Positions 44,008 to 53,401 of a stretch of 64,000 nt of DNA are shown here, piece after piece. The stretch is taken from the NCBI GenBank assembly GCA_016721945.1, contig JADKHC010000008.1, forward strand, positions 123,870-187,869, in the 5' to 3' direction. The notes beneath the pieces were generated by a model that was given only the letters and a program-made list of their open reading frames with translations, did not search any database and had not been told where the DNA came from. Origin of the DNA: Verrucomicrobiota bacterium. Its GTDB lineage: Bacteria > Verrucomicrobiota > Verrucomicrobiia > Opitutales > Opitutaceae. How positions within the stretch are numbered: position 1 is the first letter of the stretch; each line of letters begins with the position of its first letter. The position numbers and the translations under genes were made by a program.

Positions 44008-46008
44008 ATGCTTCCTCGGATCAAAACCTCCTTTTTCAAACTCCTTGAGCGACGTCACGGCGGCGTGCTCATCTTTCTGTTTCTGTTTGTAGCCGTAGCC
44101 TTGGTCACGCGGGTGGCCTTGCTGGTAAAGTCCAGCCAATCGATCACACCTGATGTCAGCTTGCTCGCGGCTTTTGGCTGGGGCCTGGTGTTCGATCTGG
44201 GAGCCAGCCTGCTTTTCGCCACCCCGGCCGTGCTTCTACTGGCCCTGTTGCCCGCCCGGTTCTTCGAACACATCTGGGCTCGTGCGCTCGCCCACATCGC
44301 GCTGTTTCTCGCGCTCGGCCTTTGTTTGTTTGGCGCGGTTTCGGAATGGGTGTTCTGGGACGAGTTCAGCGCCCGCTTCAACTTCATCGCGGTCGACTAC
44401 CTCGTCTATACGCACGAAGTCATCGACAACATCCGCGAATCCTACCCCATGCCATGGATCTTCGCCGGCCTGCTAACCTGCGCCGCGTTGCTCTACACCT
44501 TTGTCCTGCGCACGGGCTGGATCGGACGCTGGCTCGACGACGCCACAGAAAACGCACGCCAGCGCTGGCTGGCCTCTTTCTGCTGGTTCGGTGCAGCCGC
44601 GATCTTCGGCTTTGCCCTCAGCCTCGACCGACTGCCCTCTTTCAACAACAACTACCACCGCGAGCTCGCGAAAAACGGCGTCTGGTCGCTCTTCGCCGCC
44701 TTCCAGAACAACGAACTCGATTACGACCAGTTCTACGCGACGCTCCCCATCGATACCGCTTTCAAAAAACTACACACCGAGCTGTCCGTCGACGGCAGTC
44801 GCCCGCTGGGAAATAATCCGCACGACACCCTGCGCTACATCCGGAACGAAGGGCCGGAGCAACGCCTCAACGTCATCCAGATCACCGTCGAAAGCCTGAG
44901 CGCAAACTTCCTCAGCACCTTCAACCCGGCTTCGCGCCTCACCCCGGAACTCGAAGCCCTCGCGAGCAAAAGCCTGGTTTTCGACAACTTCTACGCCACC
45001 GGAACCCGAACCGATCGCGGTATGGAAGCCCTCACCCTCTCGATCCCGCCCACGCCCGGCCGCTCGCTCGTCAAGCGTCCGCACAACGAAAACCTCTTCA
45101 CGCTCGGCTCGATCTTCCGTAGTCGCGGTTATGATACAGCCTTCGTCTACGGCGGCTTCGGCTATTTCGACAACATGAACTACTTTTTCGGCAACAACGG
45201 CTATCGCGTGGTTGACCGGGCCCTGGCGTCGAAAAGCGACATCACTTTCGCCAACGCCTGGGGTGCCTGCGACGAAGATTTATATCGCTGGTCGATGCGC
45301 GAAGCCGACCGCGCGTACGCGGAAGAAAAACCGTTTTTCCACTTCGTGATGACCACGTCGAACCATCGGCCCTACACCTACCCGGAAGGCAAAATAGATC
45401 TACCCTCTAAAATCTCCGGACGCTCCGGCGCGGTTAAGTACACCGACTTCGCCATTGGTCAGTTCATCCGCGAAGCCTCAACCCGTCCGTGGTTCAAGAA
45501 TACGATTTTCGTCATCGTCGCCGACCACTGCGCCTCGTCCGCCGGGAAAACCGAACTACCCGTACAGAACTATCACATTCCCCTCTTTATCTACACGCCA
45601 GGCGGCCAGATCGCGCCCGGTCGCATCGCCGACCTCACCAGCCAGGTGGACTACGCGCCCACCCTCCTGGGCCTGCTAAACTGGTCCTACCCGAGCCGCT
45701 TCTTCGGCTGGGACGTGCGCAAGGCGACCGGCGACCGACGCGCCCTGATCGGCAATTACCAACGGCTCGGCCTCTACGAACCCGGCAAACTCACCGTGCT
45801 GAAACCCCTTCGTGGAACCAGTGAATACAACTACGACGCAAGTTCGTTCACGCTTTCACCCCGCACAGGGTCCGCGACAGGAGCCACCGTCGACGAAGCG
45901 ATCGCCTACTACCAATCCGCCAGCTATCTCTACAAAAACAAACTCTACCGCGAAATTACTCCAACGGAGGCCGCCACGTATACCTCCCCGCAGACCGCTG
46001 GGTTGTAA
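44008..46008 (+). CDS. LTA synthase-like sulfatase/phosphotransferase membrane enzyme
   Basis: A 666-aa inner-membrane enzyme of the alkaline phosphatase superfamily. Five membrane helices lie in the first 210 residues, then a periplasmic catalytic domain. Metal and nucleophile positions are visible: E in VESLSANF, the likely catalytic T335 (TGTRTDRGMEAL) and the VADHCASS pair. In Gram-negatives such enzymes transfer phosphoglycerol or phosphoethanolamine to glucans or LPS (OpgB/EptA-like roles). The exact substrate is unknown. Confidence 0.85.
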   Translation: MLPRIKTSFFKLLERRHGGVLIFLFLFVAVALVTRVALLVKSSQSITPDVSLLAAFGWGLVFDLGASLLFATPAVLLLALLPARFFEHIWARALAHIALFLALGLCLFGAVSEWVFWDEFSARFNFIAVDYLVYTHEVIDNIRESYPMPWIFAGLLTCAALLYTFVLRTGWIGRWLDDATENARQRWLASFCWFGAAAIFGFALSLDRLPSFNNNYHRELAKNGVWSLFAAFQNNELDYDQFYATLPIDTAFKKLHTELSVDGSRPLGNNPHDTLRYIRNEGPEQRLNVIQITVESLSANFLSTFNPASRLTPELEALASKSLVFDNFYATGTRTDRGMEALTLSIPPTPGRSLVKRPHNENLFTLGSIFRSRGYDTAFVYGGFGYFDNMNYFFGNNGYRVVDRALASKSDITFANAWGACDEDLYRWSMREADRAYAEEKPFFHFVMTTSNHRPYTYPEGKIDLPSKISGRSGAVKYTDFAIGQFIREASTRPWFKNTIFVIVADHCASSAGKTELPVQNYHIPLFIYTPGGQIAPGRIADLTSQVDYAPTLLGLLNWSYPSRFFGWDVRKATGDRRALIGNYQRLGLYEPGKLTVLKPLRGTSEYNYDASSFTLSPRTGSATGATVDEAIAYYQSASYLYKNKLYREITPTEAATYTSPQTAGL

Positions 46009-46015
46009 GCAAATC

Positions 46016-46438
46016 ATGCCCATCGTCAAAATCGCCCGGCTGCTTGCGCTGGCTGCAGGATCATTGGATCTTTTAACCGGTTTTTGTTTTGTGTTTTACC
46101 CACAGGGGATTCTGCCGCTCATGCACCTGGAAACCCCGGCGGGCGAAGCCCTCGTTTACCTACGCTTCATGGGCGCATTTGTATTGGCGGTCGGCGCTTG
46201 TTACCTCTTAGCCCTGGTTTGTGGCGGTCTGGAAAGACTGCGCGCCATGTTGGAATTGACGATCCTGCTCAGACTTTCCACTGGCGTCTTTTCGACCGCA
46301 GCGCTCGGCCTAGGCTCGCTCTCCATCGGCTGGGTCGGCGTACCGATTGCCGGTTTCACCTTGATCGGCATACAGCTCTGGCTGCTGGGAAAACTTCGGC
46401 CGGATAAAATCGAGCCGTTATCGCCCAGATGCCGTTAG
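46016..46438 (+). CDS. Small membrane protein, four helices
   Basis: A 140-aa protein with hydrophobic segments at residues about 5-27, 43-65, 72-92 and 103-125. No motif is recognised; the overall pattern recalls DoxX-like or DUF4345-like small membrane proteins. It starts 7 bp after the LTA-synthase-like gene and is probably co-transcribed with it. Confidence 0.65.
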   Translation: MPIVKIARLLALAAGSLDLLTGFCFVFYPQGILPLMHLETPAGEALVYLRFMGAFVLAVGACYLLALVCGGLERLRAMLELTILLRLSTGVFSTAALGLGSLSIGWVGVPIAGFTLIGIQLWLLGKLRPDKIEPLSPRCR

Positions 46439-46460
46439 GGCAGTTCCAGAAAAGCCATAG

Positions 46461-46669
46461 CCGCTCTATAGCCGTAACCATTCAGTTGGGGCCACAGATG
46501 ACCACCGATGAGCACAGATTGGGGCAGAAACAACGTCAGGGTTTTGGCGATCTGATCGCTCACGGTCTGGTTAAACAGGAAACTTCTCGCACTGCTTTAA
46601 AACAATCCTCTGGGGCATCTGTGTTTATCAGTGTGCATCGGTGGCTCCATTGCATGGATACGGCTAAGC
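46461..46669 (+). repeat. Composite intergenic repeat, copy B
   Basis: Begins AGCCGTAACCATTCAGTTG and ends TTGCATGGATACGGCTAAGC, forming imperfect terminal inverted repeats. It is nearly identical (about a dozen differences over 195 bp by eye) to the reverse complement of 57400-57595 in copy C. Internal arms around CACCGATGAGCACAGAT and ATCTGTGTTTATC can also pair. The right edge forms the TAG stop of the gene at 46664-47188. Confidence 0.8.
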
Positions 46670-47188
46670 ATCCAAGCCAAGCGCACGCCGCATCCCTGCC
46701 TTCATAAAGGGTGCGTAATAGACCACGTGGTAGATCTTAAGTTGACGACCGTCGCTCAACGTTATCCAGAAACAATAAATACGAATGCTTTCATCGATCT
46801 CATGCAGCCACCCCAGATTCTTATCATCAGGGCTAAGCGGCGGGGATGTATAAGTCCACACTACGCCCTGGAGCTTTGGGTCATTGTCTTCAACCATGGT
46901 TACGGCTTTCGAATCGGTAACATCTTCCACCTTTACGCTCTTCAGCGCTGAATTGGTGAAAAGGTTGAAACCGAAGGCATAGATCCCCTGCTTCTTCTCT
47001 GGGTTGGTTAGGAAACCGGCAGCTTTAATCTTAACTTCCTTACTTTCATTACCCTCAACGGTCCCTTGCGGCATATTCACGACGATCTTTTCGCCGCTCG
47101 ACACCAAAAGCCGCACTTGAACTCCGGGTGAGGCGCAGCCAGCCAGTCCGAGCATAATCAGGGCAAATAGTATTTTTCCAATGGGCAT
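46664..47188 (-). CDS. Hypothetical lipoprotein
   Basis: A 174-aa protein with a signal peptide and lipobox (LAGC, cysteine near residue 18). The mature part is a beta-rich domain with no recognised motif (KIVVNMPQGTVEGNESKEVK). The start at 47188 is chosen because the signal peptide begins there. The last codons and stop lie at the edge of repeat copy B. Confidence 0.62.
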   Translation of the reverse strand: MPIGKILFALIMLGLAGCASPGVQVRLLVSSGEKIVVNMPQGTVEGNESKEVKIKAAGFLTNPEKKQGIYAFGFNLFTNSALKSVKVEDVTDSKAVTMVEDNDPKLQGVVWTYTSPPLSPDDKNLGWLHEIDESIRIYCFWITLSDGRQLKIYHVVYYAPFMKAGMRRALGLDA

Positions 47189-47488
47189 AAAACAGGAGCG
47201 ATGAGTTCGTGCCGTCGCAAAAAAAGGAGCAACGGGCGTGGCGTTGAACTGACATGCAAGGTCGCGGATGCCAAGTGGCAATCGCAATTGCCCTTCCTTT
47301 CCGAACCCACGCATTAAGCCTCCAATAAGCGTTGCGAAGAAAGGCTCGCCCGAGTCGGGAAAAATCTGGTTCAACGTTAAATGCCATTTAGGGATAAATC
47401 GTCGCAACCAGCCTCTTTCAGGATTTATAGATAAACAAGGTTACGCATTTAAACCCTCTTCGATAACCGCAGCCCTCTCCCTCATCCC

Positions 47489-49414
47489 ATGCTTGCCGCC
47501 CTACTCCTCGCTCCGCTGTTTTCCGATCACATGGTTCTCCAACGCGGGCAGTCCAACCCGCTATGGGGCAAAGACCAGCCGAATCAGGTAATCACCCTCT
47601 CGGTCGAGGGCGTGAAACCCGCTCCCCCGCTCGTCCGTGTCACCGTCGGCACCGATGGAACCTGGAGCCTCGCCTGCCCCGAACTCCCCGCAGGTGGCCC
47701 CTACCGCCTCCACCTTCAGGGCAGCAGCGAACAGATCGTTGACGACGTGCTCGTCGGCGAGGTCTGGCTCGCTTCAGGCCAGTCAAACATGGAATTCAAA
47801 CTTCCCATGGCCGAACGGGGTGCCGAGGCCGTCGCCGCCGCGAATGACCCGCAAGTGCGCATGTTCACGGCAGCTCAATCGACCTCACCGCAACCACTCA
47901 CCACCGCCACTGGCTCGTGGCAAACCGCCTCCCCGAAAAACGCCGCCGACTTCTCTGCCGTCGGCTATTTCTTCGCCAAAGAACTGCGCCAAAAACTCGG
48001 CGTGCCCGTCGGTATCATCAACGCCTCTTGGGGCGGCACCCGCGTCGAAGCCTGGACCAGCCGTGAAGCATTGCGCCCGGTGATGGACGTCGAGAGCGAG
48101 CTCGCCGCGCTCGCCGAAGCGTCGAAAGATCTGCCGCGCATACGCACCGAATACGCCTCAGCTCAAGATGCATGGGAGCGCAAAAATTTTCCCATCGACA
48201 CCGCCAACGAAGGCGAACCACGCGGCTGGGCTAAATCTGATTTCAACGACCGCACTTGGCCAGCGATGTCACTGCCGAATTTCTGGCAGAGCATCGGCAT
48301 GAAGTTTAACGGTTGCGTATGGTTCCGCCGCACCCTCGACATACCGGCTGCATGGGCGGGCCATGATGTTATCCTCAACCTCGGCGCAGTGGACGACTTC
48401 GACACCGCCTATTTTAACGGCCAAACCGTCGGAGTGACACCGCGCGGCACGCTGTACGCCTACCAACTGCCACGCCGTTATGTCGTGCCTGCCGAACTTG
48501 TTAAACCCGGCAAATCCATCATCGCCGTTCGTGTATTCGACCAGTTCGGCGAAGGCGGTTTTTCTGGCCCCGCCTCCTCGATGATCGCCGAAAGCTCCGC
48601 AGGCGGTGCAACCATCTCTCTCGCCGGCGAATGGCGCTACTCCGTGGAGCGCGAGGTCCCACTCGTGCCCGGCTCTGTTTACGCCACCGCCCCGGCCATA
48701 CCGCCACTGCTCGCTCCCCAAAATAATCCCGCGTATCTCTTTAACGCCATGATCGCACCGTTCGTCGGCTACGGTATTCGCGGCGCCATCTGGTATCAGG
48801 GCGAGGCCAATGTCGACGTCGCTCAAACCTATCGCGCGCGGTTCACCGCCATGATCCGCGACTGGCGCACGCGCTGGGGCCAGGGCGATTTCCCGTTTTA
48901 TTTTGTTCAACTCGCGAATTTCAACGCCACGCCCGGCTGGCCGTACCTCCGGGAGGCACAGACGCAAACGCTCGCCGAACCCGCCACCGGAATGGCCGTC
49001 ATTCTCGATATCGGTAACCCGACAGACATTCATCCACGCAACAAACACGACGTCGGGCTTCGCCTCGCTCTGCTCGCGCGAGCAAAAACCTACGGCGAAA
49101 ACAACCTCGAGTTCTCCGGCCCGACGCTAGCTCGTGTTGAAATCGTTAACTCCTCTGCACGTGTGCACTGGGAGCATGCCACTGGCCTTCGAACCCGCGA
49201 TGGCGCAACCGCGGTCAAAGGCTTCGCTCTCGCGGGAGCCGACGGCGTATTCCATCCCGCCGACGCCGAAATCGACGGCGCAAGCGTCATCGTTTCATCC
49301 GTAAACGTACCCGCGCCAGAATTCGTTCGCTACGCTTGGGCCGACAACCCCGAAACCAATCTCGAAAACGCCGCCTCGCTACCCGCCGCCCCCTTTCGCA
49401 CCGACAGGCTCTAG
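47489..49414 (+). CDS. Sialate O-acetylesterase family carbohydrate esterase
   Basis: A 641-aa SGNH-type esterase with nucleophile S99 in WLASGQSNME and the catalytic pair region DIHPRNKHDVGLRLA. A galactose-binding-like beta domain is inserted (about residues 235-380, VWFRRTLDIPAAW and AVDDFDTAYFNGQTVG), as usual for this family. It probably removes acetyl groups from xylan or other glycans. The annotated ATG gives only a weak signal peptide (LAALLLAPLF). It begins a sugar-utilisation region on the plus strand. Confidence 0.88.
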   Translation: MLAALLLAPLFSDHMVLQRGQSNPLWGKDQPNQVITLSVEGVKPAPPLVRVTVGTDGTWSLACPELPAGGPYRLHLQGSSEQIVDDVLVGEVWLASGQSNMEFKLPMAERGAEAVAAANDPQVRMFTAAQSTSPQPLTTATGSWQTASPKNAADFSAVGYFFAKELRQKLGVPVGIINASWGGTRVEAWTSREALRPVMDVESELAALAEASKDLPRIRTEYASAQDAWERKNFPIDTANEGEPRGWAKSDFNDRTWPAMSLPNFWQSIGMKFNGCVWFRRTLDIPAAWAGHDVILNLGAVDDFDTAYFNGQTVGVTPRGTLYAYQLPRRYVVPAELVKPGKSIIAVRVFDQFGEGGFSGPASSMIAESSAGGATISLAGEWRYSVEREVPLVPGSVYATAPAIPPLLAPQNNPAYLFNAMIAPFVGYGIRGAIWYQGEANVDVAQTYRARFTAMIRDWRTRWGQGDFPFYFVQLANFNATPGWPYLREAQTQTLAEPATGMAVILDIGNPTDIHPRNKHDVGLRLALLARAKTYGENNLEFSGPTLARVEIVNSSARVHWEHATGLRTRDGATAVKGFALAGADGVFHPADAEIDGASVIVSSVNVPAPEFVRYAWADNPETNLENAASLPAAPFRTDRL

Positions 49415-49878
49415 TTAACCAAATAAACCACAGCGATCTCGTTACTAGCGGAATGGTATTTCTCACTCGTACCCTCGGCGATCTCGGTGGTTCAATTTCA
49501 ACTACGCGAGGTAGGGATTTGCTGCCGCAATGAACGTTTGCTCTAACGTCATACTAGCAGCGCATTCGCCTAGTCGGATAGGGTGAGGCAAACCCGTTTT
49601 TCCCAAACGGCACATGTCCACCCAGACATCGCCGGATCAGCCACTCTGGTCATTTTTCCCATGAATAACGCCTCCTCTGTTTGTGACGCCCCCGCCTCCC
49701 GTTCCAAAGCCACAACCGTCGCCCGTCATTCCCAAGCACAAACCGGCCAAACCTCCTCAATGCGCCGCAAGCAAACAGCGTCGCCCGTAAATATTTCATC
49801 GGCCGCATCTTCTCCGCACCCTACTCCCGCACTTCACACAGCTTTCCTGTTTCAGCCGGATTTTGTTTCTTCGCAGTT
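49415..49878. other. Region upstream of the DUF4380 gene, no confident gene
   Basis: A 117-codon plus-strand frame (49583-49936) is Ser/Pro/Thr-rich and looks like a wrong-frame reading. Just upstream of 49879, the frame of the next gene reads FPVSAGFCFFAVLLPSQ, which resembles a signal peptide. The true N-terminus of that gene may therefore lie here behind a missed start or an indel. Confidence 0.4.
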
Positions 49879-50844
49879 TTGCTCCCAAGCCAACCCCACG
49901 CCCTGGCCCAACATCAAGCCCTCCTCCACCCTTTGAATGGCATCGCGACAACTTTCTTATCGATCATGACGGCCACGATGTGTCTTGGGACCACCGCGAC
50001 GTGGGAAAAAACGGATTGGCAGGGCGAGCGCGCGTGGGCTTCCTCCCAGAATAACGTGCGCGCAGTCGTCACCGAGGCCCGCGCCCGTTTGATTTATTTG
50101 GGAGCAGAGGATGGTTCGCTCAACCTCCTCAACGCACCTTCGCCGCAGGTGTTGCCCGATAAAAATAATCCTTGGCCCAACCAGGGCGGCCATCGTTTTT
50201 GGCTCGGCCCTCAACATCGCTGGGTCTGGCCGCCCCCCGCCGACTGGGAGTATTCCGCCGCGCAAAACGCCTCGACCGAGGCTGGTGTGCTCACACTGCA
50301 ACACGCGCACACCAACAAGGATTATCCCGCCATCGCCCGCGAGTACGCCTGGGAAGGCAACAGTCTGCGTTGCACCGCGCGCTGGAAAGACGACGGGCAA
50401 GCCCACTTCGGCCTTCATGTCGTGGCCGTCAACACACCGTTTGCCATCAGCGTTCATCTTGAAAAAGCCAAGGATGTGCCAAACGGCCTGGTCGCCGCAC
50501 GCATGGTCGATCCCGCCTCGCCCATCCGCCTGCCGCACCCTTCGATCACGATCGAGGGCGACGTCGCCACGATCCGTAGCGAAATCAAAACGACCAAGCT
50601 CGGCTTCGTTCCTCAACCACTCACCATCGACCGTCAACTTGGCTGGAAACTTTCCGTGCAGCCCGGGCCAAGCACCGTCGCCACCAACGAAGCTCCCGAC
50701 CAGGGCTACCTTAGCCAGGTTTGGGTCGGCGACAAAACCAACGACATCGCGGAACTCGAACAGCTTACGCCCCAGCTCAAAGGCGACGCCTCCGGGAACT
50801 GCTCCAGCACCATCTACATCGTGGCAACACCTCCCGCCCGTTAA
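49879..50844 (+). CDS. DUF4380-like domain protein, probably exported
   Basis: A beta-rich protein with features of the DUF4380 family: ARLIYLGAEDGSLNLL near the start and NQGGHRFWLGPQHRWVWPPP further on. This is a galactose-mutarotase-like fold of unknown activity. The frame from a TTG at 49879 gives 321 aa; an ATG at 49966 gives 292 aa. Hydrophobic codons upstream suggest a signal peptide whose start is not resolved. It lies 35 bp before the first GH94 gene, which points to a role with oligosaccharides. Confidence 0.62.
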   Translation: MLPSQPHALAQHQALLHPLNGIATTFLSIMTATMCLGTTATWEKTDWQGERAWASSQNNVRAVVTEARARLIYLGAEDGSLNLLNAPSPQVLPDKNNPWPNQGGHRFWLGPQHRWVWPPPADWEYSAAQNASTEAGVLTLQHAHTNKDYPAIAREYAWEGNSLRCTARWKDDGQAHFGLHVVAVNTPFAISVHLEKAKDVPNGLVAARMVDPASPIRLPHPSITIEGDVATIRSEIKTTKLGFVPQPLTIDRQLGWKLSVQPGPSTVATNEAPDQGYLSQVWVGDKTNDIAELEQLTPQLKGDASGNCSSTIYIVATPPAR

Positions 50845-50879
50845 ACCCGTTCTCCTCTCTCTAACCATCCTCTACTACT

Positions 50880-53327
50880 ATGTCTAACTACGGCACCTTC
50901 GACGACGCGAACCGCGAGTTCGTTATTTCCCGCCCCGACACGCCACTCCCGTGGCTCAATTACCTCGGCCAGGACGAGTTCTTCGGCGTCTGCACGCAGA
51001 CCGCCGGCGGCTATTCCTTCTGGAAGGACGCCAAGCTGCGCCGAATCACGCGCTATCGCTATAACAACAACCCGATGGATAACGACGGCCGCTTCCTCTA
51101 CGTGAAGCAGGGCAACTCCGTCTGGAATCCCGGCTGGAAACCCACCCGCACCAAGCTCGACGCCTTCGAGTGCCGCCACGGCCTCGGCTATTCGCGCATC
51201 ACCGGCAAGAAGGACGGCATCGAAGTCGAACAGCTCATGTTCGTGCCGCCGCAGGAAAACTTGGAGATCTGGAAAGTTTCGGTTCGCAACAAAACCAAGA
51301 AACCCCAGAAGCTCACACTTTTCTCGTTCGTCGAGTTCTGCTCCTTCGAAGCGCTCAACGACATGACGAACTACCAGCGCACCTACTCGATCGGCGAAGT
51401 CGAGATCGAGGGCAGCGCGATCTATCACAAGACCGAGTACCGCGAACGCCGCAACCACTACGCTCTCTTCGGCTGCACCCGCAAAGTCGACGGCTACGAC
51501 ACTTCGCGCGACGCCTTTGTCGGCGTTCATAACGGCCTCGGCGACCCCAAGGCCGTCCTCGCCGGCAAGTGCACCAACTCCCGCGCCTACGGCTGGAATC
51601 CCGTCGGCGCCCACCAGATCAATCTCACGCTCAAGCCCGGCCAGGAGGAAACTTTTGCCTTCGTCCTCGCTTATGTCGACCAAGGCGATCTTCCTAAATT
51701 CGACGCACCTTTCGTCATGAACAAGGTGAAGGGCCGCGAAATCCTGAAAAAGTATTCCGACCCCGCCGCCGTCGAAACCGCCTTCACCGCCGTCAAAGCG
51801 CGTTGGGAGGATCTGCTCTCCAACTACCAGGCACCCAGCGTGCCCAACGTGCATCTGCAACGCATGGTCAACACCTGGAACCAGGTTCAGTGCATGGCCA
51901 CCTTCAACCTTTCCCGCTCCGCCTCCGGTTATGAAACCGGCATCGGCCGCGGCATGGGCTACCGCGATTCCAACCAGGATATTCTCGGCTTCGTTCACCT
52001 TCTGCCCGAGCGCGCCCGTCAACGTATCATCGACATCGCTTCCACCCAACTTTCCGACGGCACCTGCTTCCACCAGTACCAGCCGCTCACCAAGAAGGGC
52101 AACGCCGACATCGGCGGCGACTTCAACGATGACCCACTCTGGCTCATCCTCTCGACCTGCGCGTACATCCGCGAAACCGGCGACGTCACGATTCTCGACG
52201 AGGTCTGCGGTTATGCCGACAAACCCGGCTCGAAGGATTCACTCCTTCACCACATCGAAACGTCCATCGCGTATACGTTGAAAAACCGCGGTCCGCACAA
52301 CCTGCCGCTCATCGGCCACGCCGACTGGAACGACTGTCTAAACCTAAACTGTTTCTCCAAGGAACCGAACGAATCGTTCCAGACCACAGGCGACGTCAAG
52401 GGCTCGAAAGCCGAGTCCGTCATGATCGCCGGCCTCTTCCTCTACGCTGCCCGCGACCTCGTTGGCCTCTATAAATTCATGGGCCAGGCCGCCGACGCTA
52501 ACCGCGTCCAAGGTTACTACGACGACATGCTCAAGACCGTCGAAGAACAGGCTTGGGATGGCGCCTGGTACACACGCGCTTTCGATGCCGACAGCAAGCC
52601 CATCGGCTCCAAGTCCAACAAAGAAGGCAAAATCTACATCGAGAGCCAGGCGTGGTGCGTGCTCGGTGGCGCCGGCCAAACCAATGGCAGAGCCAAAAAA
52701 GCTCTCCAGGCCGTCGACAAATATCTCTACACGCCCGAACACGGCTGCGCCCTCCAGTATCCGCCGTACTCCACCTACCACCTCGAACTCGGCGAAGTTT
52801 CCAGCTATCCTCCGGGCTACAAGGAAAACGCCGGTGTGTTCTCGCACAACAACACTTGGATTCACATTGGTTGGACCATGTTCGGCGAAGGTGAAAAAGC
52901 GCTCGAATATTATCTCTCGATTTGTCCGTCCGCCAAGAAGGACCACGATAAATATCGTTCCGAACCCTACGTCTACGCCCAAATGACCGCCTCGCAGTTC
53001 TCGCCCACCCCCGGTGAAGGCAAGAACTCCTGGCTCACCGGCACCGGCGCTTGGTCGTTCGTTGTCGCCAGCCAGTCGATCCTCGGCGTGCAGCCGGATT
53101 TCGCCGGCCTGCGCATCGATCCGTGCGTACCGAAAAAGTGGAAAGGCTTCAGCGTCACCCGCAAATTCCGCGGCGTCACTTACTCCATCACGGTGAAAAA
53201 CCCGAAGGGTAAATCGAAGGGAGTGAAGAGCCTCGTTGTCGATGGCAAGAAGATCGCCGGCAACGTGATCCCGCTGCCCACCGACGGCCGCACTGCGGTC
53301 AAAGTCGAGGTCACCCTCGGCGCCTAA
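50880..53327 (+). CDS. Cellobiose phosphorylase, GH94
   Basis: Cytoplasmic inverting phosphorylase that cleaves cellobiose with phosphate to glucose 1-phosphate and glucose. It is 815 aa, like characterised enzymes (about 820). The N-terminal beta domain (YGTFDDANREFVISRPDTP) is followed by the (alpha/alpha)6 barrel with GMGYRDSNQDILGF, the YHQYQPL-like segment CFHQYQPLTKKGNADIG, and HADWNDCLN holding the general-acid Asp region (D482-D485). These match cellobiose rather than chitobiose phosphorylase patterns. A terminator follows. Confidence 0.88.
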   Translation: MSNYGTFDDANREFVISRPDTPLPWLNYLGQDEFFGVCTQTAGGYSFWKDAKLRRITRYRYNNNPMDNDGRFLYVKQGNSVWNPGWKPTRTKLDAFECRHGLGYSRITGKKDGIEVEQLMFVPPQENLEIWKVSVRNKTKKPQKLTLFSFVEFCSFEALNDMTNYQRTYSIGEVEIEGSAIYHKTEYRERRNHYALFGCTRKVDGYDTSRDAFVGVHNGLGDPKAVLAGKCTNSRAYGWNPVGAHQINLTLKPGQEETFAFVLAYVDQGDLPKFDAPFVMNKVKGREILKKYSDPAAVETAFTAVKARWEDLLSNYQAPSVPNVHLQRMVNTWNQVQCMATFNLSRSASGYETGIGRGMGYRDSNQDILGFVHLLPERARQRIIDIASTQLSDGTCFHQYQPLTKKGNADIGGDFNDDPLWLILSTCAYIRETGDVTILDEVCGYADKPGSKDSLLHHIETSIAYTLKNRGPHNLPLIGHADWNDCLNLNCFSKEPNESFQTTGDVKGSKAESVMIAGLFLYAARDLVGLYKFMGQAADANRVQGYYDDMLKTVEEQAWDGAWYTRAFDADSKPIGSKSNKEGKIYIESQAWCVLGGAGQTNGRAKKALQAVDKYLYTPEHGCALQYPPYSTYHLELGEVSSYPPGYKENAGVFSHNNTWIHIGWTMFGEGEKALEYYLSICPSAKKDHDKYRSEPYVYAQMTASQFSPTPGEGKNSWLTGTGAWSFVVASQSILGVQPDFAGLRIDPCVPKKWKGFSVTRKFRGVTYSITVKNPKGKSKGVKSLVVDGKKIAGNVIPLPTDGRTAVKVEVTLGA

Positions 53328-53339
53328 CCCGAACCAGTT

Positions 53340-53370
53340 AAAAGGGCGTCGCTTGTCGACGCCCTTTTTC
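53340..53370 (+). terminator. Rho-independent terminator after the first GH94 gene
   Basis: An 11-bp perfect stem (AAAGGGCGTCG with CGACGCCCTTT), 5-nt loop, then a T-run. It lies 13 bp after the stop codon and separates the two GH94 transcripts. Confidence 0.92.
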
Positions 53371-53401
53371 ATTTCCGCCTCAGACCCCTATTTTCCATCC
53401 C

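Noticed and set aside
49583..49936. 117-codon plus-strand frame before the DUF4380 gene
   Set aside because: Ser/Pro/Thr-rich composition of a wrong-frame reading; the better protein signal (signal-peptide-like codons) is in another frame.
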